From Chelydra serpentina (Eukaryota > Chordata > Testudines > Chelydridae): a stretch of DNA of 64,000 nt. Shown piece after piece: positions 54,685-64,000 of this stretch. The stretch covers positions 18,198,501 to 18,262,500 of the forward strand of contig JBAIAC010000059.1 in assembly GCA_037349315.1 (NCBI GenBank), written 5' to 3'. The position numbers and the translations under genes were made by a program. Position 1 is the first letter of the stretch, and every line of letters begins with the position of its first letter. Under the pieces are notes generated by a model. That model did no database searches and was not told the origin of the DNA. It worked only from the letters and a program-made list of their open reading frames with translations.

Positions 54685-56142
54685 TCAGTAATCCGCGAGT
54701 ACCTTGAAGAGGCTGGAGTTGGTCCCTATCAGTGCAGACACATCAGAGGTCCCTTTAGGGTCAGGGCATATTAATGCAGCTGTGTCTATCGCTTCTCTTA
54801 CCCCCGCAACCTCCTCTGGGAATTCCAGGTGCACTATGACATATCCTTGGTAGGGGTATTCATCCATGCTGAGGCCACATAGGCCAAGGCCAGTCAGTGG
54901 CTGTATAGGAAGGTGCCTAAGCATGTGTTGGTAGAATGACTGAAATATAATAGTCACTTGAGATCCAGTGTCAAGCACTGCTTTACACTCCGCCCCTTCA
55001 ATCCTCACCATGACCTCTGCTCGAGGCCCTATGAGTCCTGTGGGGATCCCAGATGGACAGTCTTTTCTGTGGGAATCTTCAAATCCTGCAGGCCTGGGTG
55101 GTCCACGTCCCTGGACCCTCTGGCAGCTACCGGATCTCTCCCAACTGATCCTCAGCTTTCCATACACTAAGGAGGGATTTTCTTCATTACGGCACCTAGC
55201 AGCACTGTGCCCCTCCTGACCGCATCGGTAGCAGAAAATTTGCCCTTTCCCCCTTCGCCTGGATGGGACGGGGGCTTTAAATGCTGACCTCTCCATTGCC
55301 CCAGTGTGAGGCTCCTTACCCCTGGAAGCCTTAGCTCGGGCAATGGTGCTTTGCAGCTCAGCTATCCGTTCCGTCAGGACCTGCATTTGTTGAGCAAGTT
55401 CTTCTCTGGTGCGCACCATCAATACACTGGCAGTTTGCAGTGGTATTGTGCTGGCTGGCTCCAATGTTTGGGCTTCCCAAAGCTCACTGGCAGCCTGCCT
55501 TTCTTCCTCCTCTCTGACCTCTTTTATCAGCTGGGAGTAACTTGGGGGATGTTCCTGTCGTTCTCTTAGCCGCAGATGAAGTAGAATCGGGTTCAGATAC
55601 TGAGTTCCTCTTACAATTTGAGCCAGTCTGGTCTGATCCATCTGCTCAGCAGTCACTGCTCCCCTCATGACAGCTCTCTGAAGCAGTCTCTCCAGCCTCT
55701 GTATATAGGCTGAAGCCTTCTCGCCCTTTTGCTGTCGGGAATTAAGGAACTTGCAGTAGCTATCTTCAGGGCCCTCTACACTCCCAAATGTGTGATCAAG
55801 AGCCTCTAGGCAGTCCCTCACACTGACCCCAGGGTCAATGAGCTTCAGAGTGCGAATCACATCTAATGCTGGGCCGGCAAGGCTCTCTATTAGACATCTT
55901 CGCTTTTCTGCATCGGGTACAGCCCACTCCTGCAGCATTTCAGTGGTATGCTCTAACCAGGGTTCAAACTCCTCCCCCCCAGCAAATGACCTTAACTTAC
56001 GACAAGAGTTTGACATAGCATAGGACAGCACAACCTTTTCCAATGTTTGCCCCAGTGCTTTTGCCCAATCATTGGCCGAGGCTGCAGCCCCTGACCTAGA
56101 GGCTGCTGAGCCGGGGCCCAACAAACCTGACATAGTAGCCAT
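54685..56142 (-). CDS. Gag-protease of the Gypsy element, PNMA-like
   Basis: The frame is open from 56178, but the start at 56142 (MATMSGLLGPG) is preferred because the first 12 residues look like leader read-in. Numbering from 56178: residues 60-235 match the PNMA capsid core (FEPWLEHTTEMLQEW, EKRRCLIESLAGPALDVI, QKGEKASAYIQRLERLLQRAV, QTRLAQIVRG). A heptad-like stretch lies at 257-285 (EELAQQMQVLTERIAELQS). The CCHC knuckle is C316-C319-H324-C329, and the protease motif VLDTGSQ is at 401-407. The frame stops at TGA just after VLADY. PNMA proteins are domesticated Gags; this is the retrotransposon form with zinc knuckle, protease and Pol still attached. Confidence 0.9.
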   Translation of the reverse strand: MATMSGLLGPGSAASRSGAAASANDWAKALGQTLEKVVLSYAMSNSCRKLRSFAGGEEFEPWLEHTTEMLQEWAVPDAEKRRCLIESLAGPALDVIRTLKLIDPGVSVRDCLEALDHTFGSVEGPEDSYCKFLNSRQQKGEKASAYIQRLERLLQRAVMRGAVTAEQMDQTRLAQIVRGTQYLNPILLHLRLRERQEHPPSYSQLIKEVREEEERQAASELWEAQTLEPASTIPLQTASVLMVRTREELAQQMQVLTERIAELQSTIARAKASRGKEPHTGAMERSAFKAPVPSRRRGKGQIFCYRCGQEGHSAARCRNEENPSLVYGKLRISWERSGSCQRVQGRGPPRPAGFEDSHRKDCPSGIPTGLIGPRAEVMVRIEGAECKAVLDTGSQVTIIFQSFYQHMLRHLPIQPLTGLGLCGLSMDEYPYQGYVIVHLEFPEEVAGVREAIDTAALICPDPKGTSDVSALIGTNSSLFKVLADY

Positions 56143-56236
56143 TACGCAAACAGTAATTTCCTCAAAATATAAACACAATTATTTCCCAATGTAGCGGATC
56201 ACTCAACAGGTGCTTGCGAGGGGTACTGACCCAGGG

Positions 56237-56254
56237 ATCCCGGACGAGCCCCCA
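56237..56254 (-). other. Primer-binding site, tRNA-Pro
   Basis: The minus strand TGGGGGCTCGTCCGGGAT is the standard 18-nt site complementary to the 3' end of tRNA-Pro. It starts four bases inside the 5' LTR end (GGGTTACA then TTTT). Confidence 0.92.
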
Positions 56255-56258
56255 AAAA

Positions 56259-57214
56259 TGTAACCCTTCTGCCAGTCAGAGTCGGCAGCAACAAGGGCCG
56301 GGTTCCGTATCTAGGGGTTCCATTCCAATAACACAATGGAAAACCGGCTCGAGCCCCCACCCAGTGACCTGGGACAAATATATATCACCCCTCCTGGGCG
56401 CCTCTAAGAGGCAGTACTTCCCCTCTCGCAAGCACAGAGTCTGAGTGTAGAAAAACCTTTTAATGACAGAGAGAAACAATGCGGCCTTTTGCTGGGGAAA
56501 CACCACATCTAGGATTTGTGAACCAAACTGTGAGCAACGACCCACCCCAGCAAATTGGCCATGTCCTTTCCCTTTGGTTCTTGAGTCCAGCAACCCCAAA
56601 AATCACCCAAAGTCCCAAAAGTCCAACAACCCAAAAGTCCAGACCCAGAGTTCAAAAGTTAATCTGCAGAGTGTTACACCCCCTCCAGTCTGGGTAGAAA
56701 TGGGGAGGGGAGAGGTAAGGGGCACCTTACGTGGCTCGAAGCTGACTGCCCCGTCCCTTCGTGGGGCTTCGCTCGGCTCTGCTCTGCTCTGCCAGCCATC
56801 CCACGAGTCACTCCGTTCAGCCGTCCCGCAAGCCGCTCCAGCTGTCCCGCCAACTGCTCCGCTCCGCCAGCAGCTCCGCTCCGTCAGCCGGCCTGCAAGC
56901 CGCTCCGGTTGTCCCGCCAAGTGCTCTGCTCCGTCAGCAGCTCCGCTCCACCAGCCGCTCAGCAATATATCTTCTGGCTCCCCCACTACTTAACACGGTG
57001 CTCAGTGATTTCAGCTCATAACAAGTTCAGCTTTTTAGTGATTTCAGCTTGTAGTTAGGGGAGCCTTCGTGCTCATTTGCACACTTAGTCCAGAGTAATT
57101 CCAATTCAGCAGCCTGTGATTAGACTCCTAAGGAACTCAAAATTAGCTCTGATATTCCACAGTGGAGAGAGAGAGGAGGTGTAATTGACATTTAGGACCC
57201 TCAGAAGAGGCCCA
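56259..57214 (-). repeat. 5' LTR remnant (truncated U3)
   Basis: 956 bp, matching 49296-50253 of the complete LTR with 10 substitutions and two 1-bp indels. Sequence equivalent to 50254-50595 (the outer 342 bp of U3, including the TGTAA terminus) is missing. At the break the sequence passes directly into the second copy of the 256-bp host duplication (CCCAT then GATAAGATT). Confidence 0.93.
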
Positions 57215-57215
57215 T

Positions 57216-57471
57216 GATAAGATTAATGGTATGGTCAATGGGGGTGGGGGAAACAAGTTACATATGTATATTGATCCAAATGATTTGAATAAAGCCATCA
57301 AATAAATCAGAGGTCATGTCTAGGCTTCTAACAACAAGGGCATTTTCAGTTTGGGAGGTACTGGGGCTTCTAGGTGCTACTGTCATAAAATACAATAATT
57401 ATTCATTAGTATTACATTCTAGATAGATGGCCATCAGAAAAAAAGCCCAATAATCTGTAAGCATGAAAACG
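57216..57471 (+). repeat. 256-bp host-sequence duplication, right copy
   Basis: Same 256 bp as 49040-49295, with differences TGATC/TGGTC, CAAAGGC/CAAGGGC and AAATAGC/AAAAAGC. After GAAAACG the sequence continues into unique host DNA (TATTGGAGC). Confidence 0.95.
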
Positions 57472-60400
57472 TATTGGAGCTACAGAGATGAAATGGCCAT
57501 ACAGAATACGGTTCTGTACAATGGACATTGTGTCATATTATCATGAGGTCAGAAATGCTAAATACAACCCATAGTGCCTACGTGGGCATTAAGATGTGTA
57601 AGAACAGAGCCTGAGAAGTCCTATTTGGCACATTTACAAATCCCACCGCTAGAGATGATGAGTGACCTCCTGGCTCCCAGGACTTCACTGGGGCCAGGAT
57701 TTCACCCAAGGTACCCAAGTGTGAAAACTACTAAACACAGGGAACAGATTACAGAACCCATATGCAATTCTTGATTGCTCTCAGTTCAAGGCAGGTGCAA
57801 ATCTATTTGAATTAAATGGGAAGGATTGCCCCTTATTAAGGATTAATACTCAGGTTTGGGTTTGTTTGCTAGTTTTCTAAACTGAGCTGTTGCAAAATAC
57901 ATGAGGTAGCAAGGTAAGCACTGCAAATCACAGTTTGTTTTCTACTGTATTCCAGATGAGTTAATGGCAGGTAAGCTCACAAGTGGCTCATTGCAGCAAT
58001 TTCATTTGAGATATCCAATACACCACATCAGGATTACTAGTGGATTCAAATTAGAATTAGCATAAAACTCAAATGATGTGTCAGAAAGAGAGAATTTTAG
58101 ATTCCAAACAGAAAGTGACTAGCCACCTGCCAAAGTAATAGCACTAAGCTTATGTAGTATAATCAGCCACCTACGCGAAGAACAGAACACATCTACATAT
58201 AACCAAGGATAACATTGTATCTTTCTGGATGTCCTCCAGAAACAGACAGACAGTGCTTGTGCACTGGCAGAAGTAACACACACACACACACACTAGCACA
58301 CACACACAGTCACTGACAATGGTAAACATCAGATGCAGCAAACATAGGCTCCAGGTGGCGGACCCACTTCAGCAGCCAAACAAGCCATTGCATAAGGTAT
58401 TGTTTGGCGAATACAAAGAGACTGCGTGAGTAGAAAAACAATGAGGTTCACAGTTAGTAGCTATTGACCAATGCCCAAAAAGAGGCAGGGGGTTCTGGTT
58501 GTCTGCCCTCGCCTCCATCCTGCATGTTCCTATTAGTGTGCTTATTAATTGACGGTATTCATGTCTGGTTGTCATTTTTTGTTAACATGATGTTTTATTT
58601 GCATTTCATTATTGTTTAAATGTAACAGTCTCTACTGGAGTTAAACGAGCCTGACCCCATGCAAGGGATATTAAACATCCGTTATCCTGATTCATGTCAA
58701 TTGACTGAAGCTAAAAAATAAAGACCAGTCTCTTACCAGCACTCCTGTGTGTCACATATTTGTTACAAATAAGACCAGCTATCCACCACTTGGAAGGTAG
58801 AGTGGTCCAGCTGATGGACTTCAGATGGGAAACATTTGTCACTGACCCTAAGAAACCTGGAGAGGCGTAGCTAGCTGCAAAGACTCCGTCCTCCCATAAG
58901 AAGATAGCAAAAAAGATTAGTGTGAGGTAATGCTGGGGCTTGCCCTGTTTCCTCTCCTCTAAGGGGCAGATTGTGCGTTGAGTATGTTGGCAGGAAGGGG
59001 GGAGAAAACTTACCTAATGTCTTCACCTTACATGTGTGGAATACCCACTACTGTCTCTACCAAATCCCGCCACAAGATTCCTACTTTGATGTCTACAGAA
59101 CCAGCTGATACGGACTAGGCAAGAGGGGAGCTGAGCATACTGCCACTAACATGATTATTTATCTATCACATCAAAATCTATCCACACACAAGCAAACTAA
59201 ATAACTTCAGTACCTACAAATTGCACATAGCTATGCTATGACCATGCACATGTTTTTGTCTGTACGACTGTTACCCCGCCCTCCCATAGATTTGTTACAA
59301 TCTCAGCTGTAACAGGTAGATTAAGGATTTTGAAACAATAACTGTCTCTTATTAGAAGTTTGTACAGCACCGAGCACAACGAGGCCATGCTCAGGTTGAA
59401 GCCTCTTGGTGCTACCACGATATATATTCAATAATCATTTCAAACATGAAAGTTGGTTTGGGTTCAGTTCTAGAGATGGGCAAAAGATTGTGAGAAGGGT
59501 GCGTATTTTGCCACGTCCTTTTGCCTATATTTCTAATAATGATAAGGTCTATTGTGCTTTCAGAGTCCCAGTCCTAGAGCTTTGGACCACAGAGCATGTT
59601 ATAATAGGGAGGTGAAGAGGAAGAGGATGGGTGTCTTCAATTAAAAAAAAAAGCTGTCTTTCCCCAAACTGCCAGCAGGGGTCATGCGTGTGACAGCAGC
59701 AACCCATGTAACAGCTGCCACGTCCTCTCAATTCTTCAGGGGAAAGGGCTCATTGATCTAAGCAGGTCTTTTCCAGCTCTAGCTATCATGAGCCTAAATC
59801 TTCCCCATTTCCACCTCCCACCTCTCACCCAGTCCCTGTGTGTGGGGACTCTCTCATTTAAAAAAATGAGATGTTTATTGGCGGGTCGCCGCACATGGGG
59901 AGTGGGTGAGAGGTGACGGGGAAGATTTAGAAACAGAGTGCCATAGTGAGCGACCCTCACGGGGGATGAAGATGGTTTTCTCATATGCTGCCTCCATTCT
60001 CCTCATCCCTCTCTTTGAGTGGGTGGGCTTTTTGCAGTGCCAATTAGCTCCATGCTGAGGTAAGGGTGAGGGGAACAATGCATGGGGTCCCCCATCCAGC
60101 CCACCATAGCACTGTCACCTTCCATTAAGCAGCTGCCAGTTCACATGGAAAGAGGGAAAAGCCAGCAACTTGTTTGGTTTTCTTTTTTTCCGTGGGCACT
60201 TCGCTACTTCAAAGGCTTTCCTTCAGTTCACCGAGGTCAGAGGGCAAAGGTCAATGGGCACAGTTTGACCTCTCTTTCACCTCCACCCTAAAAGGGAGAG
60301 AGAGAAAAAAAGAAAAGACGGAGAAGAAATTCTGGCAAACACTTTTATCCTCTAATCTTTCATCTCCACATTGTTGCTAAAGCTTTGTCTCAGGAGACAA

Positions 60401-61138
60401 TGCGCCCTTCAGAATCTGACACTTCCACATTGAACTCTTCCTCCTCATCTTCAAGAAGTAAATAAAACTAAACACCAAAACCAAAAAAGCCTCAAAATTG
60501 CAGATGAGGGGGAAACAGGCATTATTGTTCAAGTTCCAGACCAACATGTGAAAAATGCATTTTTTTCCCTTTAAAGACAGCATTGTTTTATTATATATAT
60601 TTTTTTATTTCTGATCACCAGCCCTGGGGCATTGAGGACTAAGTTAAAGTTTCGGAAAGCTCTCCACAGCTGGTGATTATATCCCTTGCAGTGTGTACAA
60701 AGGCATTGAGAAAGCAGCGGAGAAAGTAAACAGTATCACTTCTGGGGATGGTGCGGGGGGGGGGGGTGCAAGGGGAGGTGGGGAGAAGAGCAGCGGATGA
60801 AATTTAAACTGGCAGACAGCCCAGCCGCCAATTTAAAACAATACAGCTAGAGAAAGCCAAGAAGGAAAGAAAAACAGAGAGGAGTGTGTGTGGAGGGAGG
60901 GAGAGAGAGAGAGAGAGAGAGAAGAGGGATGAGACCTCCAGCAAAGGATTTGAGCATCATCTTTGGGGGTCCACCAGCCAGCAGATCAGATTACAGGGCT
61001 AGGCTTCAGGGGGCCACATTCTTCTTTTGTTATGTAATGTGTATATGTGTGTTTTTAATTGAATTGGCAAAGTTCAGCTGTTTACCTCTCGCAGGAACTA
61101 TGAAAGGAAGGCATGGGGTCTGGAAACAGCAGTCAACG
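57472..61138. other. Non-coding with simple repeats
   Basis: 58274-58308 is an interrupted (CA)n; 60755-60766 a G run; 60892-60928 a (GA)n run. 59330-59410 resembles the amniote SINE tail (GTTTGTACAGCACCGAGCAC). 58700-58770 has AATAAAGACCAGTCTCTTACC, possibly an LTR or pseudogene poly-A signal. The frame 60884-61318 begins in the GA repeat and has no domain. Confidence 0.45.
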
Positions 61139-61217
61139 TGGCTACATCTACATTACAAGCTAGTACGTGTGTGTGTGGGAAAAATCACACCCCTGGTTTA
61201 TAGTGTAGACATAGCCA
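61139..61217. mobile_element. Possible short MITE (GGCTAYRTCTACA ends)
   Basis: TGGCTACATCTACATTA and TAGTGTAGACATAGCCA are imperfect inverted ends about 45 bp apart, resembling the TCTACACT termini of the Harbinger-like MITEs. No target duplication fits well. Confidence 0.4.
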
Positions 61218-61319
61218 CAGACAAGTCTCCTCAGTGTCCATGGAAACAAATGAGAAACCATAGTGGAGAGTTGGGTTCAAACCCAGGTTCTGATCCCATC
61301 TCAGATGGTGTAATTTAGG

Positions 61320-62215
61320 TTTCATCTACACTGGCCTTTCAACAGACTTTGTGAATGGTGCTCAAACTCCACTTGGAGAGTTCCAAATTACACCAGATTT
61401 TCATGTGCTTCAGCCCACCAACATACATGAAACCAAATTGTGTTAGTGTCACATACAGGTAGCACTCGATAGTTTTTAAAAATGGTTTTGCCTACCCACC
61501 CCATGGGACCTAGACTAGATGATAGTTTGGCCCTATCCCCATTGGCCTGCCAAACCTATGTTCAATAATCTGAGCCCCCCATGTGGACTGGACCTCAGGC
61601 TGGCTATAACTCAATTTTCACCTCCCAGAATAGGTCTTGGTAAATAGGATCTTTCCAGGTCAGATTGACCTGAAGCTCAGTGAAGACTGAGTCATCCCAG
61701 CATGAGGGGGGGAGAGGGGTAAAATCCTGGATCATCCATCCTTCCTAGGACTAATAAGCCCTTCTTTATGGATATCTGTAGGTGGACCTCGCAGGAAATT
61801 AATTTGGAAGGTTTATAACAGGGAGTGATCCTTAAAAGGACCAGGATATTCTGTGCTTTTGGTCACCCTTCCAGCAGCCTGCTAGGTTTCACACCAGCAT
61901 GAATCACATATCGTGGAGGTTGATGTGTCCTTTAAAATGCTCCAACAACTGCTCCCACCAAACCCCACCCCCTTCTCACCCCCGTAAAGCAAATCTAAAC
62001 CAGGGCTGTGAACGCTGAGGAAAGAGCATTGCTAAACTTTCAGACTTGCAAGGGATTTAGCCACACAACTATATTGGGCTGAACCTCAGAAAGTTTGGTG
62101 GTTCTTTTTCGTTCAGTTAAAAACCCAGTGTTTTGGGTGTTGAAACTTATTAGCATTATTTATTTGTACTTCAGAAGCATTTAGCTGCATGCACACATAC
62201 TAACAGACAGCCCTG
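61320..62215. other. Non-coding, no feature recognised
   Basis: No gene, RNA or named repeat seen. Confidence 0.45.
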
Positions 62216-62219
62216 CCCT

Positions 62220-62345
62220 GTCAAAATAAAGAAGACGGAGAGGGTGGTGAAACTGAGGCATAGAAAGGGAAAGTGACTTGCCCAAGCTCACAATGCAAAT
62301 CAGTGGCAGAGCCAGGCTGAGAACCTATGTCTCCTGACAGCCAGC
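62220..62345 (-). repeat. MIR fragment, inverted
   Basis: GGTGAAACTGAGGCATAGAAAGG, AAGTGACTTGCCCAAGCTCAC and CAGTGGCAGAGCCAGGCTGAGAACC are the inverted MIR CORE and tRNA-like end. Confidence 0.75.
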
Positions 62346-63345
62346 CTACCCCCTGGACACCACCACCACTTTTGGAAAGGAAGGTAAGTTGCAAGATCAG
62401 CTGTTCTGTACTATGTTTTAGAACGTCAATATATGGACCTGGCTGGAGCCAGGCATTGGTAAGATCAGTGACAATTACGGCAAATAACACACTTCATAAA
62501 AAGTTACCCAAACTTTTCCAAAACTTCATAAAAGTTTGGTTCAGGTTGAGTTGACCTAGTGGATGTGGCATGTGACCTAGTGGCATGGCTTTCCATTGTT
62601 CCTCCTGGCCATTGACACCGGTGCAAAATGGGCATATATAAAACCCTGCCTGATGAAACCAGCATCATTTCCTGTTTATTTTTCACTGTTCTAAATGACT
62701 GCACTAGATGTAGGGCAACAAGTGATTTCAATCTGTGGTGTCTCATGTTGGACACCCAATATATTGACCTGTCTGAATGTGTAGGCCTAAGCATCTGGGT
62801 GGAACTGTGGTGTAGAGGATTAGGTATAATCCTAAGGTTCTACCATGGGAGTGTTATTGATTACACTTTGGTTACCCCTTTGCAAGATAAGGGTGATGAG
62901 TTTTGCCTATTTCACAGAGAGGCCTAGCCAAGCTTAGATTCTGACCACACTACATTGTTGGAAGCTGGATCCTTAAGTGCTTGTTCACTGTACCTATGCC
63001 TTAGTCTGTCCCTGTCCATTTCTAAACCCCACTGAGGAGGAACCAACCCAGTGGAGCCTACCAAAGCAGGTGCCATCAAATATTGAGCTCATAATTTCAA
63101 CTCAAGGGGGTAGAGCTTGGTGTGGGGGCAGACCCTGGGGGAAATACCACTCAGGGGACTATACGTTAACCCTTAAAATGTTAACCTAGTCTGACAGTAG
63201 TTATAGATAATTTTAGTCACAATGTTATGCCTGCATTCATTTTCCAAACTGCAAGGGCATTGTGGTCCCTTGGTGGAGAATAAGAGTTTTATGTAAAATG
63301 CAGTATGGGTATCAAACCCTGTATAAAAAGTTAGCATATATAAAG
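62346..63345. other. Non-coding, no gene supported
   Basis: Open frames at 62504-62794, 62628-62927 and 62977-63189 have no domain. Nothing else recognised. Confidence 0.45.
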
Positions 63346-63348
63346 ATC

Positions 63349-63360
63349 GCCATCTAGTGG
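63349..63360 (-). promoter_or_regulatory. CTCF-like consensus site
   Basis: The minus strand CCACTAGATGGC fits the vertebrate CTCF core consensus CCASYAGRKGGC at every position. A 12-base match can occur by chance, and retroelement-borne CTCF sites are common, so function is unproven. Confidence 0.35.
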
Positions 63361-63670
63361 CAACTAACACAAACAGCATCTGTTGTATTGTTCATAGGTT
63401 TGTAGGTTCAATAAAGTTAATGAATGCATTGAAAATGGCTTCTTGGATGCAGCTCTGAACAAAGCATGGGACCTACTCAACGCTCACAGCAATAGCGCAA
63501 TATGGGAAACATGCCACTAGAATCCCAAAGGCAACCTTTTGCTTCCCTTAAAGGGGTGACTAAACCACAAATCCAATTAAGATGAAGCGTGAAGAAGGCT
63601 TTAAGTGCGACTTAAATCATGCATGGGGCCTTGGGCAGGCCCTCGGAATGGGGATGAATTTCCCCAAACA

Positions 63671-63755
63671 TCAGATCGTCAGCTGGTGTAAATCAGCATA
63701 TCTTCATTGGTTTCAATGGAGCTGTGCTGCTTAAGCTCAGCTGAGCACAGGCCCT
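63671..63755. mobile_element. Fold-back MITE (GGTGTAAATCAGCAT family)
   Basis: CAGATCGTCAGCTGGTGTAA and ATCAGCATATCTTCATTGG face CAATGGAGCTGTGCTGCTTAAGCTCAGCTGAGCACAGG. A clear inverted plan with decayed arms. Confidence 0.5.
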
Positions 63756-63941
63756 GAATGATGGAACACAATTTGGTGTTAGATAGCACCTTTCATACCA
63801 CTACTCGGAAGTAGCCCACATTGTTTTACAAAGCAATGAGTTAGTACTGGTAGGACAGAGAACCATAAAGCAGTGAATGTTAAGCCAAGCTACCTTAACT
63901 GAAAGGTAGTTTCCCTGAATATCTACAGACAGATATACTGG

Positions 63942-64000
63942 GCTAGGTCCAAGTCAATAGAGCTATGCCAATTTACACCAGTCAAGTATCCGGCTCAGGG
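63942..64000. mobile_element. Fold-back MITE, cut by the window end
   Basis: GGCTAGGTCCAAGTCAATAG and AGCTATGCCAATTTACACCAG form one arm of the family seen at 63671. The rest lies outside the window. Confidence 0.4.

Larger units (their letters stand above)
49296..57214 (-). mobile_element. Ty3/Gypsy LTR retrotransposon with PNMA-like Gag
   Basis: A 7.9-kb minus-strand element. 3' LTR 49296-50595 (1300 bp), polypurine tract 50596-50607, tRNA-Pro primer site 56237-56254, and a 5' LTR remnant 56259-57214 lacking the first 342 bp or so of U3. The coding order is Gag, CCHC, protease, RT, RNase H, integrase, all in one reading frame interrupted by two TGA codons. The Gag is homologous to the mammalian PNMA family, itself derived from Ty3/Gypsy Gag. 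Shared LTR parts differ at 10 sites in about 956. Instead of a 4-6 bp duplication, 256 bp of host DNA is duplicated. Confidence 0.93.

Noticed and set aside
60884..61318. 144-codon frame with an ERERERR start
   Set aside because: The start is translated (GA)n repeat and the rest crosses a putative MITE; no domain.
63170..63430. LTR-like stretch with TATATAAA and AATAAA near its end
   Set aside because: No second copy, terminal TG/CA pair or target duplication; signals this short occur by chance in AT-rich DNA.
1..64000. CRISPR arrays, operons, ribosome-binding sites, plasmid or prophage features
   Set aside because: All evidence points to vertebrate nuclear DNA; the only periodic direct repeats are simple repeats and the 67-bp LTR duplication.

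Overview
This is vertebrate, almost certainly turtle, nuclear DNA with no recognisable host gene. I found no conserved exon, splice-bounded reading frame or functional RNA gene, so it reads as intergenic or deep intronic sequence built from transposable elements. The turtle assignment rests on the repeats: CR1 LINE tails ending in ATTCTATG repeats on both strands, a tRNA-derived SINE with a CR1-like tail (the tortoise Pol III/SINE design), Penelope-type fragments, MIR/CORE-SINE relics and many fold-back MITEs. The assignment is inference from repeat content.

Layout. 1-9.9 kb: MIR and fold-back MITE relics, a CR1 3' end (5158-5950, +), a hAT element with an 8-bp target duplication (7552-7879) and an older CR1 (8268-9800, -). 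9.9-22.9 kb: a CpG-rich Harbinger-like MITE (9912-10207), an RTE LINE with a 14-bp target duplication (11760-12470), a small hAT element (15130-15315), simple repeats and a tRNA-Arg-like pseudogene (21611-21684). 22994-28407: a young Ty3/Gypsy element on the minus strand with both LTRs, tRNA-Leu-like primer site, polypurine tract and a 1372-codon Gag-Pol frame. Its integrase lies BEFORE reverse transcriptase (Gmr1-like order) and its Gag carries a SCAN-like domain. 29.6-36.7 kb: a probable ERV LTR with a nested insertion, a decayed but long CR1 (about 31230-34535, +) interrupted by a near-perfect palindrome of Penelope sequence with a hammerhead-like core, a second Harbinger-like MITE and the tRNA-derived SINE. 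38.6-48.4 kb: CR1 tails, AT-rich MITEs, a purine-rich tract and a MIR. 49296-57214: a second minus-strand Ty3/Gypsy element with PNMA-like Gag, PR-RT-RH-INT order and a tRNA-Pro primer site. 57.5-64 kb: mostly unassigned, with simple repeats, small MITEs and a MIR.

The two LTR elements are the only nearly complete coding units. Each has the parts for a replication cycle (Gag, protease, RT, RNase H, integrase, primer site, polypurine tract), but both are broken. The Gmr1-like copy has a stop and a frame break near the start of Gag and loses frame at the end of RNase H. The PNMA-like copy has two in-frame TGA codons and a truncated 5' LTR.

The strongest anomaly is at the second element. It is flanked by a 256-bp direct duplication of host sequence instead of the usual 4-6 bp, and its 5' LTR is truncated exactly where the second copy of that host sequence begins. 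The duplicated flanks (3 of 256 differ) and the paired LTR segments (10 substitutions in about 956) have diverged equally. This suggests the duplication arose at or near the time of insertion, unless it is an assembly artefact.
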